A DNA stretch of 64,000 nucleotides from Myotis daubentonii. Taxonomy: Eukaryota > Chordata > Mammalia > Chiroptera > Vespertilionidae. The notes below the pieces were generated by a model, which did no database searches, was not told where the DNA came from, and saw nothing but the letters and a program-made list of their open reading frames with translations. The stretch's first letter is position 1, and every line of letters begins with the position of its first letter. The translations under genes and the position numbers were made by a program. The DNA lies in NCBI RefSeq assembly GCF_963259705.1, contig NC_081847.1:73615754-73679753 (forward strand). Direction: 5' to 3'. Of this stretch, positions 34,321 through 47,000 are shown piece after piece.

Positions 34321-35834
34321 TTCTATTTCAATCGGTGCTGACTGACAAGCACTTGGATCCAGGTCAACACCTTCCTTTTACTGGTAGGGAGAAGGAGGTA
34401 CCATGTAGTGTGATTTTGCTCTGGTCACAGCTGATAAAGTCCAGTTGAGACCTTCTTTGTCTGAATGCCTTGCCTACACCAACTCCCCTGCTGGACCCCA
34501 GTCAGAGGCCTTTTGCCTACATGGCAAAGCTCTACATGGTGTGTAGTTCCTTATGGCCAGCCAGAAGTTTGCCTGGCTAAAGTGGCCATCTCAAAAAGCA
34601 GGCCACTGCTGCACAGGGCTCCTGGAGAACCACAGCCTCAATGAGTGCTGGCCGCCGAAGTAGAAATTAAACCTAGATAGAGCAATTATTTTAAGCTTCA
34701 GGAGTATGGCAAACAAATTCCATTTTACCAACACATCTTTGTTCTCAAATATAAGACAAAGTTGGAATTTTTTACTCTTGCCTCCTAAAGTAATTAAGGA
34801 GGCCCTTATGAGGGCATTTGCATTTCATATACTCTTTTGTAGTGAGTCACAAGCACACCCCTGCACTGAAAATGCTTCTGCTTTTCCAGGAGGCAGAACT
34901 TAAAGGGGAAAAAGGACTTGTCTAACCTGAAAATGTACCAGCTCAATTAGGACAAGTTCATTCCTGCCAACTTGTTCTCCTTTGCTTGTAATTAAGTGAG
35001 CCCTTAATGCCTGAGAAGTCGTGAACGTGAGTACAAACCTTGTGCCGAAGCTACACAGAAATCCACAGCTCAGCTTAAGCAGCTTGTTTCCAATGGACAT
35101 AGGCCTCAAAATGCCAAGTCCACAAGTTGTCTAGCCATAAAGGTGTCAGGTGTGTTGATGTGTTGCTTCATGCATCCTATTACTACTAATTCAAACCTGG
35201 GGCCTTCATTGTCTAGAGTACCACTAAGGAGGGTGCTTGACATGCACAGGACAGTCTCTGGAAGACAAGTGTAGAAAGACTAAGCCTGAGCACAGATTGT
35301 TTAGAAGCCTTTCTGGTGCTATGTAACTGGCTCCTTTTTATGTTGCAGAGGACCCTCCTCCCATTATGAATCACTCCAACTTCATAATTATAAGGAAGTC
35401 CAAGTACTAAACAACTACTGAGGCCCAGCTATCCACCTTGTGAAAAAAATAAGCAAAGAGCACTGCTTAAAGAGGCTGAATCACTATAATACTAGTTCTA
35501 GGCATCATATAAATGTTGTGACTAAAGAATTTGATCAGAAGTTTATTTTGATCAGTCAGCTTATCTTATTCTTGTCAATTATTTGACTTTGGGGAAGTAG
35601 TAGGACCAGGTACTAGGTGCTCTTTCATATGACTCTGAGGTAGCTATTATCCCTATTTTTACAGATGAGAAAACTAGGATAGAGTTGTGATTTGCTCAAG
35701 GCCACCCAGCTAACAAAGAGTTGAACCCAACATTATATTTCACTGGGGAGCAGGTGGACTTTGCCAACTGTCTTTCATTCTTCCTAAAAATGTGAGGCTC
35801 AACAGGAGAAAGAATTTCAAATCTTTCTCTATTC
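34321..35834. other. Intron 2 stretch with MIR relic
   Basis: MIR (+) at about 35620-35730 (TTTTTACAGATGAGAAAACT, CTCAAGGCCACCCAGCTAAC). Otherwise nothing recognised. Confidence 0.55.
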
Positions 35835-35999
35835 CACTGGTTCTGAAACCTTAGTGTGCATCAGAGCACCTACTTGACTCCTTAAAACCTAGATGTTTGA
35901 GCCCCCACTCCTAGAGGTAGGTATGGATGAAACTGCATTTCCAAGTTCCTAGACAATGCTAATGCTGGTGATCAGGAAACCACACTTTAAGAATCACTG
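35835..35999 (+). mobile_element. MER5A-like hAT MITE with perfect 8-bp TSD
   Basis: CACTGGTTCTGAAACCTTAG start and TTAAGAATCACTG end. CTCTATTC flanks both sides (35827-35834 and 36000-36007). The body has the CTCCTAGAGGTAGGTATGG and GGTGATCAGGAAACCAC regions of MER5. Confidence 0.9.
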
Positions 36000-36627
36000 C
36001 TCTATTCAAATACTCCCATTTCAATCACTGCCATCAATAGTTTAAAGACCCCTAACTTAATCTCAAGGGAGTGACCTACAAAGATTAGATCCTCAGCATT
36101 CCACTAAAGCCCCGCCTTAACCATCCTAGGAATAGGTATTAGCACTTTGTGCTCTATTTAGTCACCCAATCCTAAAAGATGACATCAGAATCAAATAAGC
36201 TTGTTAAACGTGGAAGTAGGAGAAAGGATTCAGATTCTGACAAGACACATAGTGAACAGCTGCAAAGGCAGTTAAGTATCTGCTATTTAGGTAAATGCTC
36301 ATTGAAAGGTAGAAGATATTTATTTAAATTAGAGTGGGATAATTATCAAGCTTTAATAAACTCTTTTTGGAAAATACTGTTCTGTTCCTTTTTTAAAAAT
36401 CCTATAAGCTTAAGAGCTCAACCAATTGAGTACCTTAATCAAATGAGGCAAAACACCCATCTTAGCCATTTACAACAGTAAAATCCAGATAAATCGGATT
36501 CTCCAAAGGTCACTTATGATCACCTGCATTAATCAGAGTCACCTAAGATTGTTAAGATATATTTAAAATGCAGATTTCTCAGTATACTTCACTACAGAAT
36601 CAACTTAGAGACATAAGACTAGGAATA

Positions 36628-36786
36628 CAGTGGGGCCTTGACTTACGAGTTTAATTCCTTCAGAGACCGAGCTCGTTAAGGAGTTCGTTAACTCAAATTA
36701 CTCTGTCAACTCAATGCAAAAAATCAGCCGAGAGACAGCGAAAAAAACATTGTTAGTCGGGACACTTCTAAGTCAAGGCCCCACTG
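36628..36786. mobile_element. Pogo/Tigger-type MITE (159 bp) with TA TSD
   Basis: Perfect 18-bp terminal inverted repeats CAGTGGGGCCTTGACTTA and TAAGTCAAGGCCCCACTG are flanked by TA on both sides (36626-36627 and 36787-36788). The interior contains GAGCTCGTTAAGGAGTTCGT and no coding capacity. Confidence 0.9.
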
Positions 36787-37670
36787 TATGTATTTGTACT
36801 AAACACTCCCAGGTGATTCTTATACACGTTACAACGAAAATTTAGTGGAAAGCTCTCAATGTTTTTCATTTGATCTTCAATCAGCTGAGGGCTTCTCGTT
36901 TCACAATATTTGTTGAAGGCCTCTTTATTGAACATACAGAATGAAATAATAATCTTGCCCACTTCCTAATAAAGTAAGAAAACATGAAAATTTCTCCAGA
37001 CCAGAATGAAAAACTGGAACAGGACAAGGACTCCGTGAAAGCCAGAGAAAAGTGGTCACTTTTGGCATGGGGTTAAGTGGTGACTGCAGACAGACATCAC
37101 TAGAAAGGAAACAGAGTATCTATGACTATGCCTTCAATATTAAAACAGGCTCTGAGATATTTCTAAGGAGCTTAGAATACCGCCTTCCTTCCTAAAAATA
37201 GGTGATAAATTGGAGAAGTCCTGGGTATACTTATTTAAACCCAAGAGGCACTCCAGGTAAAAAGAAATACTTGAACAGAACAAAACAGGATCATAGATTT
37301 GTGGGAAAAGAATGCACACTGAACTTTATTTTCAGGAAATAGGGTGGCTGGAGAAGACCTTTAAAAAATAACAAAATGTTTTCAATAAAAGCACTTAGCA
37401 AAGTATCTCCACTTTTGTACAATAGCACCTACCGGCCTACATATTTGCCTATGTGCAATCAGTGTGGATTCTGCTTGATGTTCTTCCAGTCTTATGCAAA
37501 CACTTTTACTATGTTTTCAGTCACTTATGGATACATTTCATCATATTGTATTATAACTTTAAAACTACTTCCCTAAAAATCTGAGCTCAAGATTATCCGA
37601 CATCTCAATTCTAGAGTTACCTCAAGTCCTAAAGGAGTTCTATAGTATTTTCAGGACTATAAGGAGAAAA

Positions 37671-37928
37671 AAACAATTTTTTTTGTTTGTTAATCCTCAC
37701 TCAAGGATATTCTTTCCATTGATTTTGAGAGAGTGGGAGGAAGGGAAACACTGCTGTGAGAGGGACACATTGATTGGCTGCCTCCCTAATGGTTGCTTCC
37801 TGCATGCATCCTGACCTAGGCCAGGGATAGAGCCTGCAACTGAGGTACGTGCCCTGGACCAGAATCGAACCTGCAACCCTTCAGTCTGCAGGCTGACACT
37901 CTAACCACTGATCCAAACCAGCCAGGGC
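37671..37928 (-). mobile_element. VES SINE (-) with 10-bp TSD
   Basis: Poly-T start, TCCTCACTCAAGGATATTCT, CTGCATGCATCCTGACC and head complement CTGATCCAAACCAGCCAGGG. AAGGAGAAAA flanks it at 37661 and 37929. Confidence 0.93.
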
Positions 37929-38700
37929 AAGGAGAAAATTTTTAACTTCTTGTTTACCCAACTTGAATCCATTTCCCCACAGAGAAAACAACATACTTCT
38001 GCTAACGGACAACTTTCCCAACATTCTGAGATTAGGGTAGTTGGTGCTAACATCTACAAAGGATTAGTTCTGCTGAAATGCCTATTTTTATATCACACAA
38101 GGGAAGGTGATTTGATTTTTAAGGGGAAAAAGTAGTAACTATCGTCAAACTATCACCAGCTGAACCTCCACTGAGCCCACCCCATCTGCCCAGGACTTCT
38201 GCACTGCTAAGGGAGACTTCACAGAGTTGGGGTATCTGGCCTTGGAGAGCTTCTTGTTTGGAAGTGTAACAAGTGGCAGTTACAAAGACTAGTCAATTGT
38301 GTCCATCCTCTCCTTTTTTGGTTCCTTTTGAAAAGGTTAACTGAAACCATGAAAAATTATGAAACAGGTTCTGAGGTATGATCAATTCCCCGAGGCTCTT
38401 GTTTCTTTATTTCTAATGTTAAATAGCAAGAACTACCGACATTGCATCCATTTCGGTGAAAACACACTGACTGTAAGAATAAGGTACAGTTAAGTCTAAC
38501 ATTTAGTCTCAATCACTTTTCCAGTACTCAAATCACTATATAGTAATACCTCTATGTACTATGACCCTTCCTGAGTTTAACAGCTTTAGTGTATTGTCCA
38601 TATCAAAGTATTGCATGATTAGGAAGGAATTATAATAGTAAGTATATTCAAAGTGTTTCATAAAATTAGTTTCCCAGGAGTTTAAGTACTGAGTCTAATC

Positions 38701-38929
38701 CAGGGGTGGGCAAACTTTTTGACTCGAGGGCCACAATGGGTTCTTAAACTGGACCAGAGGGCCGGAACAAAAGCATGGATGGAGTGTTTGTGTGAACTAA
38801 TATAAATTCAAAGTAAACATCATTACATAAAAGGGTACGGTCTTTTTTTTAATTTTTTTTATTTTTTTTAGTTTTATTCATTTCAAACAGGCCGGATCCA
38901 GCCCGCAGGCCGTAGTTTGCCCACGGCTG
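38701..38929. mobile_element. hAT MITE (229 bp) with perfect 8-bp TSD
   Basis: Termini CAGGGGTGGGCAAACT and AGTTTGCCCACGGCTG, subterminal GGGCCACA and GGCCGGATCCAGCCCGCAGG. GTCTAATC flanks it at 38693-38700 and 38930-38937. Related by its ends to the 493-bp hAT at 7465. Confidence 0.93.
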
Positions 38930-38937
38930 GTCTAATC

Positions 38938-40173
38938 CCTAAGATTTTAGTTTCTCAAATTTACAAAAATGGTGATTGCACACTCTTTATTACATTTCTA
39001 GTCACTTTGACAAATCTACCTGAAAACTACTATTCTAAAATTCATTCAGTACAGGCGTCTGATACAAAGAAACACTGAGAAATAAGTGTATAGAACTTTA
39101 AACTATTCTTCTATTACATGTGAAAAGGTTTAATGAGCTTATAGGCATCCTAAAAATAAAGATTTTCTAGAACAGTTATGAATCTGAACATCTTTGGAAA
39201 TGTAAGAACCTAGGTTTCCAATTTTAAGGGAAAAAAAAACAAACCTCCTAGTACTGGGAACTACTCTCTCTACATCACTCTTTCACTAAAGCATTAACTG
39301 CCAGAAAGTACCTTCCATCCCCATTCACCCTGGTATGACAGGAGCCTTTGTCCCATGGACCAGTGAAAAATATGGAAATCTCAATGGAGAAAGTGACTGT
39401 ACAGACCTACAACAGACTAACTTCAGAATGTTTGTTCTGAGAGCCATATGGGTTTATCTTGTTCACTTGTGTCTAGTCGTTACTAGTATTTACTTTCTGA
39501 ATGTTTGAATTAATGAATATGGCAACTTAAATTTTCCATTTGCAGTGAAACATGAAATTCTTAGCTTATATGTAACCTTTTGCACTATCCCAAATTCAAA
39601 GGGGAGAAAGTTACTCATTGCCAAAGATTCTTAAACTGTAATTTAACTTACAAGTAACAAGTGATTTGTACAGGGCCACAAAGTCAAGGCAAGTCTGTAC
39701 CCTGAGCCAGCCTGTCTCCGATTCAAAGCGATAGTAGCATACTCAGGCTCCCTAGTGACCCTCCTCCCCTTGAGTACAATCTCACAATACCAAAATTTCA
39801 AGAAATTAAAGAAGTTTTCTTTGTACAAAAGACTAATAAAACAATCTCTGAAAAAGGTGTTTGGGATTTTTTAAGGACTGACAAGGAACTAAAAATTTTG
39901 TTCTAAGCTTTACCTTTCTCCAGTGATCCTCACATGCTCTTTAATCCTCAACCTTGTGGGGTTAAGTATTAGACAGTTCACAGGTGAAGAACTAAGACTC
40001 GGAGGTTAACTTCCCCTTGGCTCAGAGTCTCGATCCTTTCCACTATATCAGGTTGCCTGACTTGGGGCAGGGAGGGGGGGAGGGGGTAGCCCCACCCAAT
40101 CCCCCCAAAACTATTAACATCCTGAATCAGAAAAATTATATAAAAGAAAGAAGCCAAAGTTTTGCAGACTTTT
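38938..40173. other. Intron 2 stretch, nothing recognised
   Basis: Unclassified intronic sequence, with a weak MIR-like segment around 39930-40050. Confidence 0.5.
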
Positions 40174-40189
40174 AAAAATCCAATTCTAT

Positions 40190-40398
40190 CCAGCTGGTGT
40201 GGTTCAGTGGTTGAGTGTGAACCTATGAACCAGGAGGTCACGTCACAGTTTGATTCCTGGTCAGGACACATGCCTGGATTGTGGGCTTGGTCCCTAGTAG
40301 GGAATGTGCAGGAGGCCGCCAATTAATGATTATCTCATCATTGATGTTTCTCTCTCCCCCTCTCCTTTCCTCTCTGAAATCAATAAAAATGTATTTTA
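40190..40398 (+). mobile_element. VES SINE (+) with 16-bp TSD
   Basis: GGTGTGGTTCAGTGGTTGAG head, body and A-rich tail. AAAAATCCAATTCTAT (40174) and AAAAATCCAATCCTAT (40399) differ by one base. Confidence 0.94.
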
Positions 40399-40524
40399 AA
40401 AAATCCAATCCTATTTTGGACTCATACTGAGGGCAGTATAGCCATGCAATATTAACAAATATTCACATTCCCACAGGTTTTTCCCCATATACTTTAAGAA
40501 CCATACATTCCTAAAATGTTTATA

Positions 40525-40724
40525 TATTTTTTAATTGATTGATTTTTTAGAGAGGAAGGAAGAGGGAAACATTGATGTGAGAGTACATCAATCATCTGCC
40601 TCCTGTAGGCCCCCTACAAGGGATTGAGCTGGCAACCCAGGTTGTGCCCTTGAACAGGAGTCAAACTGGCAACCTTTCATACACAGGACAACACCCATCA
40701 ACTGAGCCACACCAGCCAGAGTCT
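40525..40724 (-). mobile_element. tRNA-derived SINE (-)
   Basis: TTAATTGATTGATTTTTTAG start, GAGGAAGGAAGAGGGAAACA body and head complement CTGAGCCACACCAGCCAGAG. Diverged, with no clear duplication. Confidence 0.88.
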
Positions 40725-41120
40725 TGGAAGACTCTTTAAAATTAGACCCTATTCTGTAGTTTCTATTCTACAAAATTACATTCTCTGGCCAACCTTTGAT
40801 TGAATATTAATTTTGAAGTCTGCTCCTATTGTGATGCTTATCTGATAATCCTTTGCGGAAGACCTCTACTAAGATCCTTTTGGCTTCATCTAATGGACAT
40901 TAGTGAACATACCCCTGACTCTGGTTTATTTTCAAGTAGCACTTCCAAAATAACATGTTCAAGGCAATTCAATACTCAACATTAGCTAGACTTATGAGCC
41001 ATTACTGAAATGTCTGCTGACTACATTTTTTTAATCTCTCAACTTGGGACTTATACACGACTGTTAACATGGTGTTCACTACTTAAATTCTCATACCTAC
41101 CTCAGCTTTATTATTTAAGG

Positions 41121-41331
41121 CAGCAGTTCTCAACCTGTGGTCGCGATCCCTTTGGCGGTCAAATGACCCTTTCACAGGGGTCGCCTAAGACCATCCTGCA
41201 TATCAGATATTTACATTACGATTCATAACAGTAGCAACATTACAGTTATGAAGTAGCAACGAAAATAATTTTATGGTTGGGTCACAACATGAGGAACTGT
41301 ATTTAAAGGGCCATAAGGTTGAGAACCACTG
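41121..41331 (+). mobile_element. SPIN-type hAT MITE, short class, perfect 8-bp TSD
   Basis: 211 bp. CAGCAGTTCTCAACCTGTGG ... GGTTGAGAACCACTG, flanked by ATTTAAGG on both sides (41113-41120 and 41332-41339). It lacks the central block found in the 300-bp class and joins TAAGACCATC directly to CTGCATATCAG. Confidence 0.94.
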
Positions 41332-42680
41332 ATTTAAGGGGTTCTTTTTCCCAGGAATTACTATTTCACGGGAAGTTGAGTTGGTCACTTTAACCATATG
41401 GATAAATGAAAAATTAAGGTAACTTGGATGCTTTGAATTTTCTCGTTTTAAAAATGTTAGGGGAGAAGTAAAATAGTGGCCTTTGAAAAAACATGTTGAC
41501 ACAAGATACACTGTATTTTGTGGTTTAAAAAAAAATCACAAATAATGAATTTGGCATTTCATTTATTAAATGTATCTAAAAGGTAAAGCTCTGGGTATCT
41601 TTTATTGAAAATCCATAGGAAAGGACTGAGAAATTAGTCACATCAATACACTTCTTTCATTTCTATGCCCGTCTTCTCTATAGCTGGAAGAGCTTCTTTT
41701 TAGCGATGACCACCTTGCCTTAGACTTGTTCTTATAGAAAAGTAGGAACCAGATATACATTGGGCTCCTACTTTCCCAAACCTAGACATAGATACACCAC
41801 CTCTTATTTCACAGTGATTGCTTGATAGGTGGAAGAGATCAGTGTAGGCTATGCAGTTCAGTTAGGTGAAGATTCAACCAACTCTTGTTATATGCTACTG
41901 TTTACTATGTAAATGTCAGAAAGAACTGAAAGCATTAACAAGGAATACCAGTGAAGGAAGGAGTTACCAACATCACCACTTCGAACCTAATATTCAAAGT
42001 AAAGATCCATTTCAAAGTGGAAGCTGTCTGCCAACGTTTAAATTTTAAAATGTGAATAGAGAGGCACATTCACATACTCATTTATTTCTCAATAGTGTGT
42101 GAAAAATAGAAATAACATCCTTGTTTGTACATGACAAAGTATAGTGGCCGGGGCAAGTTTCATAGTAAGAACAGAGATTTATCTAGATTTTTCTGATTTC
42201 TATTCCAATTTTCTATTTTACCACAGCTGCTCAAGAGTATGCTATCTCCCCATAACCTCCCTCTTCATCACTTATACCCTTCAATATCAACCTGGTTCCA
42301 GCCTTAACACCAAAGCATCTCCTGAAGACCTAACATTCCAGGTGCAAGGGGTCTAAGATATCTCTATCAGCAGATAATTAAGGGCAGGCTGTGACATCTG
42401 TACTAGAAGCTTACAAACTACAACCTGAGTGGGATTTCTGGAATCTGAGAGGCAGTATACTACCAAAAAGGGGAGGTGAGAAGGTGTAAAAAGAAAGTTT
42501 CCTTTCCTGGTCCCTGCTTCTCCCACAAACCTATGTAATCTGTATTATTTGCATTAAATTCAGATTTGATGAATACAAAAACATGTTTACTAAACTCTCA
42601 AAATTAGTTCCTTTCCTCTCATTTCCCCTTCTGCTGCTATGCAAGAGCTCTGACAGCTAACTACAAAGAAATAAAGGGGG

Positions 42681-42872
42681 GTGTGGCTGGTGTGGCTCAG
42701 TGGTTGAGTGTCGACCTATGAACCAGGAGGTCACAGTTCCAATCCCGGTCAGGGCACATGCCAGGTTGTGGGCTCAATCCCCAGAAGGGGGCGTGCAGGA
42801 GGCAGCCTATCAATGATTCTCAGCATTGACATTTCTCTTCCTCTCTGAAACCAATAAAAATATCTTTTTTAA
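42681..42872 (+). mobile_element. VES SINE (+), first of a same-site pair
   Basis: Head GTGTGGCTGGTGTGGCTCAG with GTCGACCTATGAACCAGGAG, the subtype without CCGGTTTGGC. Preceded and followed by AAAGAAATAAAGGGGG (42665-42680 and 42873-42888). Confidence 0.95.
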
Positions 42873-42888
42873 AAAGAAATAAAGGGGG

Positions 42889-43109
42889 CCATAACCAGTT
42901 TGGCTCAGTGGATAGAGCGTCGGCCTGCGGACTGAAAGATCCCAGGTCTGATTCCGGTCAAGGGCATGTACCTTGGTTGCGGGCACATCCCCAGTGGGAG
43001 GTGTGCAGGAGGCGGCTGATCGAGGTTTCTCTCTCATTGATGTTTCTGGCTATCTATCCCTCTCCCTTCCTCTCTGTAAAAAATCAATAAAATATATTTT
43101 TTAAAAAAG
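42889..43109 (+). mobile_element. VES SINE (+), second of a same-site pair
   Basis: A different subtype (ACCAGTTTGGCTCAGTGGAT, GAGCGTCGGCCTGCGGACTG). It begins right after the shared target copy at 42873-42888 and is followed by AAGAAATAAAGGGG at 43110-43123, a third copy of the target. Confidence 0.95.
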
Positions 43110-43792
43110 AAGAAATAAAGGGGTTATAGGAATTGGGTAAAGTAAGGGGGTCTTAGCCAATGAGATCCCCTAATCCACCTATCCTGACACCTGCTAGGTA
43201 AGTCTTCTGCCCAACCAGTATTTTGCCTATGAAGCTTTATGTATCTGGGCATTCATATATAGTAGCAAGATCAAAATCTGAACTTTTACTAAACAGCAAA
43301 GGGTACATTTCTAATGTATTCTGTTGTAAGACTAACCTTCAACATAAAATTTTTGGGTGGGATGTAAGGGGAGGGGACCAAATCGCCAAGGATATCTCCT
43401 CCAAGAAATCTCCCAAGCATCTATCTTTGCTAGGCTGTGCTAAGAAAAATACAAAGACTACTGGGTTCAAGGGTTGACTGATTTGTTTTTGTTGTTAAAA
43501 TACATACAGGAAAATGTCAGAATACCCAGGAATCTACTTATCTTGTCCTCAACATATTCAACACCAAAGAGAAATAAAGTCCCCAACATCCCTGATTGCT
43601 TTAACACCTTTTATTGGAGCTTATCTAGGTGTTTCAGAAATGCTAATGAACTGAGTCCTTTGGCTCCTTAAATCCAAAGACACAAAGTTAACTTCAAAGG
43701 CTCAAAGAGGAATTGAAGGCCTGGTAGAGATGCACCTTACCCCAAATCTAATCAGGAGGGCAGAAGGGAGATGTAAATAAAAATATCTGCCC

Positions 43793-44000
43793 AGCCGATG
43801 TGGCTCAGTGGTTGAGCATCAACCTGTGAACCAGGAGGTCACAGATTCCCCGTCAGGGCATATGCCTGGATTTTGGGCTCGATCCCCATGGAGGTTGTGC
43901 AGGAGGCAGCCAATCAATGATTCTCTCTCATCATTGATGCTTCTCTCTCTCTCTCCCTCTCCCTCTCTGAAATCAATAAAAATGTTTAAAAAATAAAAAT
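43793..44000 (+). mobile_element. VES SINE (+)
   Basis: CAGCCGATGTGGCTCAGTGG head, short box region, GCAGGAGGCAGCCAATCAAT body, CT-rich stretch and a tail of AATAAAAATG. Imperfect AAATAAAAATA duplicates surround it. Confidence 0.93.
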
Positions 44001-47000
44001 AAATATTTGCTAGACATTTCAGAAAATATTTCAAGAATAGTATATAAGGTCAAAGTGGCAGGGAGATAACTGAATGGATCTAAAAACTTAAGACAACAAA
44101 TTAAAAATGAATAGCTACCAAAAATAAATTTAAAACTTAAATTTCCTAGCTCACTTGGAGTTTCTTTTCTAAAATATGGAGACATAAATGACACCCATTA
44201 ATACAGATTTTGATAAGGGGTGATCTAGCTTGATGATATTACAACCCATAAACCATAGAGAGATACTTGACTTAATCAGCAAAGTCACTTCTCTCCCAAT
44301 TTAAAGAAAATTTAGAATCTTTCCTGAACATATAGAATAAAAATCATGTTAAACATGTATTTGCTATTAAATCACCTCAGCAAACTATTAGTCATTTTCT
44401 ATAACACTACCCAAAATACCATTAATACCTAACAGATATTCCACTATAAACTATAAAGCTTTTCCCACCTAATATAGTTGAGGCTACCGTACTCCCCATA
44501 TCTTTATCCCCCGTTCCCAGGACTTAGGCTATCAGCTCAGAGCACACTGCAGACACCTAGATAGGCAGGTTGTGGGGAAAGGGTGAGGGTTGGCAAAATG
44601 CTAATCATTCCATGCTATTTGCCTCTACTTTATTTTAGATTTCCTACTTCAACTACTGGTGTGGAGCCCTGGAGATGGAAAGCTGCTTCTCAAACTTCAG
44701 ATTTACTAGGCATGGAAATAGAGAGAAAAGACTATTACTGCTCAAAGTTTAAACACAATTGAAAGCTTCCTTTAAACACAATACCTCATTCACTTCTTAA
44801 GGACCAGTTAGGAACTTCTCCCATCCCCAACTTTTTACCTTAAGAAGCCAAATTCTCAAACATTTTTTCCAATGCCTTTATTATGAGAAGTTAATGGTTT
44901 CAAATTAATTAAGGGCAGTCAGATCATCTAAACCACAGGACACAGAAAAGTCACTCAACTGACTTTCTTCCACCTCTAAATGCAATGAATTGATTACATT
45001 TTACCTTTCAAGAGGGTTTTAAACTCAGAGTCCCAGATCAAATACTCATTTCAATAATTTCCATAGCTTCATTCAAATGTAAATAATTACAATTTTGTCC
45101 ACTTTCTAAGTGAACCTAAAGCTTTATTTGTGTTCAACGTAGTTTCATATGGAAAGAATGCAATCTCACACAAAACATGCTTCTGGGGAAACAACTATGG
45201 GTTTGAGGAAAACCAGATTTTGCACTGAAAGTACAACAGAATCATTTCCCATACCATCAGCAGAAGATAACTGTTATTATAATTAATAGACAACACAAAG
45301 CTTTCTCTAACATACTTACAGACTAAAAAGGCAGGCATTTTTTGCACACCTCCTCATCCCCACATGCCAAAAACAATAAAACCCAAGAGCTTAATTTTGG
45401 AATATAAGATTTTAAGATATGTTAGGAATCCTTGGCACTGTTTAATGTATAAATGAATACTAATTCACTAAGACCCAGAACAAATGAACAAATCCCTTTT
45501 TCAAACTCTCACAATTACCCATTTTTATGCTGATGTTAAAGAAAATAATCAGATTCAAAAAAATTTTTTCTACTATTGGTTAAAATGAGATTTGGGGACT
45601 GACCCTGGGTTCATATTTTCCATTTTACCTTACTTAGCAAAGAAAAGTGTGAGTTGATAACAATTAGCATTAATCCAGTATTCACCTTTCAAACCATGAG
45701 GTATTTCAGATTCCTTTAGTAACTCCTAGATTTTCTTGTTTTACCACGGAACATCAGAATCTAAAATTTGTTTATGAGTCCTGATATACTGGTAATATAA
45801 AAAACACATGTTAACAGGCAACTTTAGTTTTATATCTAAGTGTGGTATAAAGATTCTACAACAGGTTGCTAATTCTGAAAAGGTGCCCCAAGTAATCTAC
45901 AGCGCTGGGAAAGACGACACTGGAGCACGATGCCTAAGTGTTTTTGGATTGAGGAGGAAGATGTGCCAGACTTCTCATTAGAAGTTTGTCGTTTTTAAAA
46001 TGTGATAGTACCTTTCAGATAGCTACATCATCAGTCATCCCCCACCCCAATCTGCACCCAACAGCACAAAAGTACAACTATCTGCTAGCATCAGAAACAA
46101 TTTATATTTCATTCCCCCATCCCATTTGAATCCATTAAGCTAACCAGAATCAACACAAGATGATGTCAAACTACAACCCCATATAACATTCCTCAGAATA
46201 ATCACTGATGGAATCAAGCATCTTACTTTGCTCATGCTGGGGAAGGAAGAACCCCACAACTCCAAAATAGGCAGACTTCAAGTCTTTGAAAGAGCAAAAG
46301 GATCACTACCCCTCCAACCTGATGTTATCACTATCAACTCTACTGATAGCCTGACAGTTCTGTAACCATGACTCAGCCCATTACAGTTAGGAGGGAAGTC
46401 TTTTAACTTAGGTAAAAGAGAATATAGTTTCCACTCCTGAAACTCCCAGCTCACGGTCAATATTTTAAATATAAATACATTTCACATATAAAAGATTTTC
46501 TCAGCAATTGAGTATGGGTCAGAATGTTCTAAATCTCTAAGAACAGCCAATAGTTTTAACTAATGTAAAGAATGCGCTCCAAAAGGCAAAACCTTCTAGA
46601 TCTTAGGGGATGAGGGGAGGAAAAATGAGGGATGTTTGCTTTAATATATGAACTTGCATAGTTAATCTGTAAGATGGCTTTAAGTTAGGTCCACTTAAAA
46701 TTGAGCTTAAGCAAACTCTTAATACAAAGTTCAATAATGACATGTCATGAGCATAATTAAACATTGATTTTCATTTTTTCAAAACTGTCTTTTATAGTTA
46801 CATAAATCAATTGCTAATTACCAGTGTTCCTTAATAGAGCAAGCACAGTGTTACTAACTCTACATCTTTCTTCTACACACTACAAGATAATCATTCCATT
46901 GTCAGACTCTTAGGATTGGGAGGCAATGAAAGTGCTTTTTCTCTTGAAGGAGCAGATTTAGATGAAAAAGTAAGCAAATGATGAACTATCCAATTCACCT

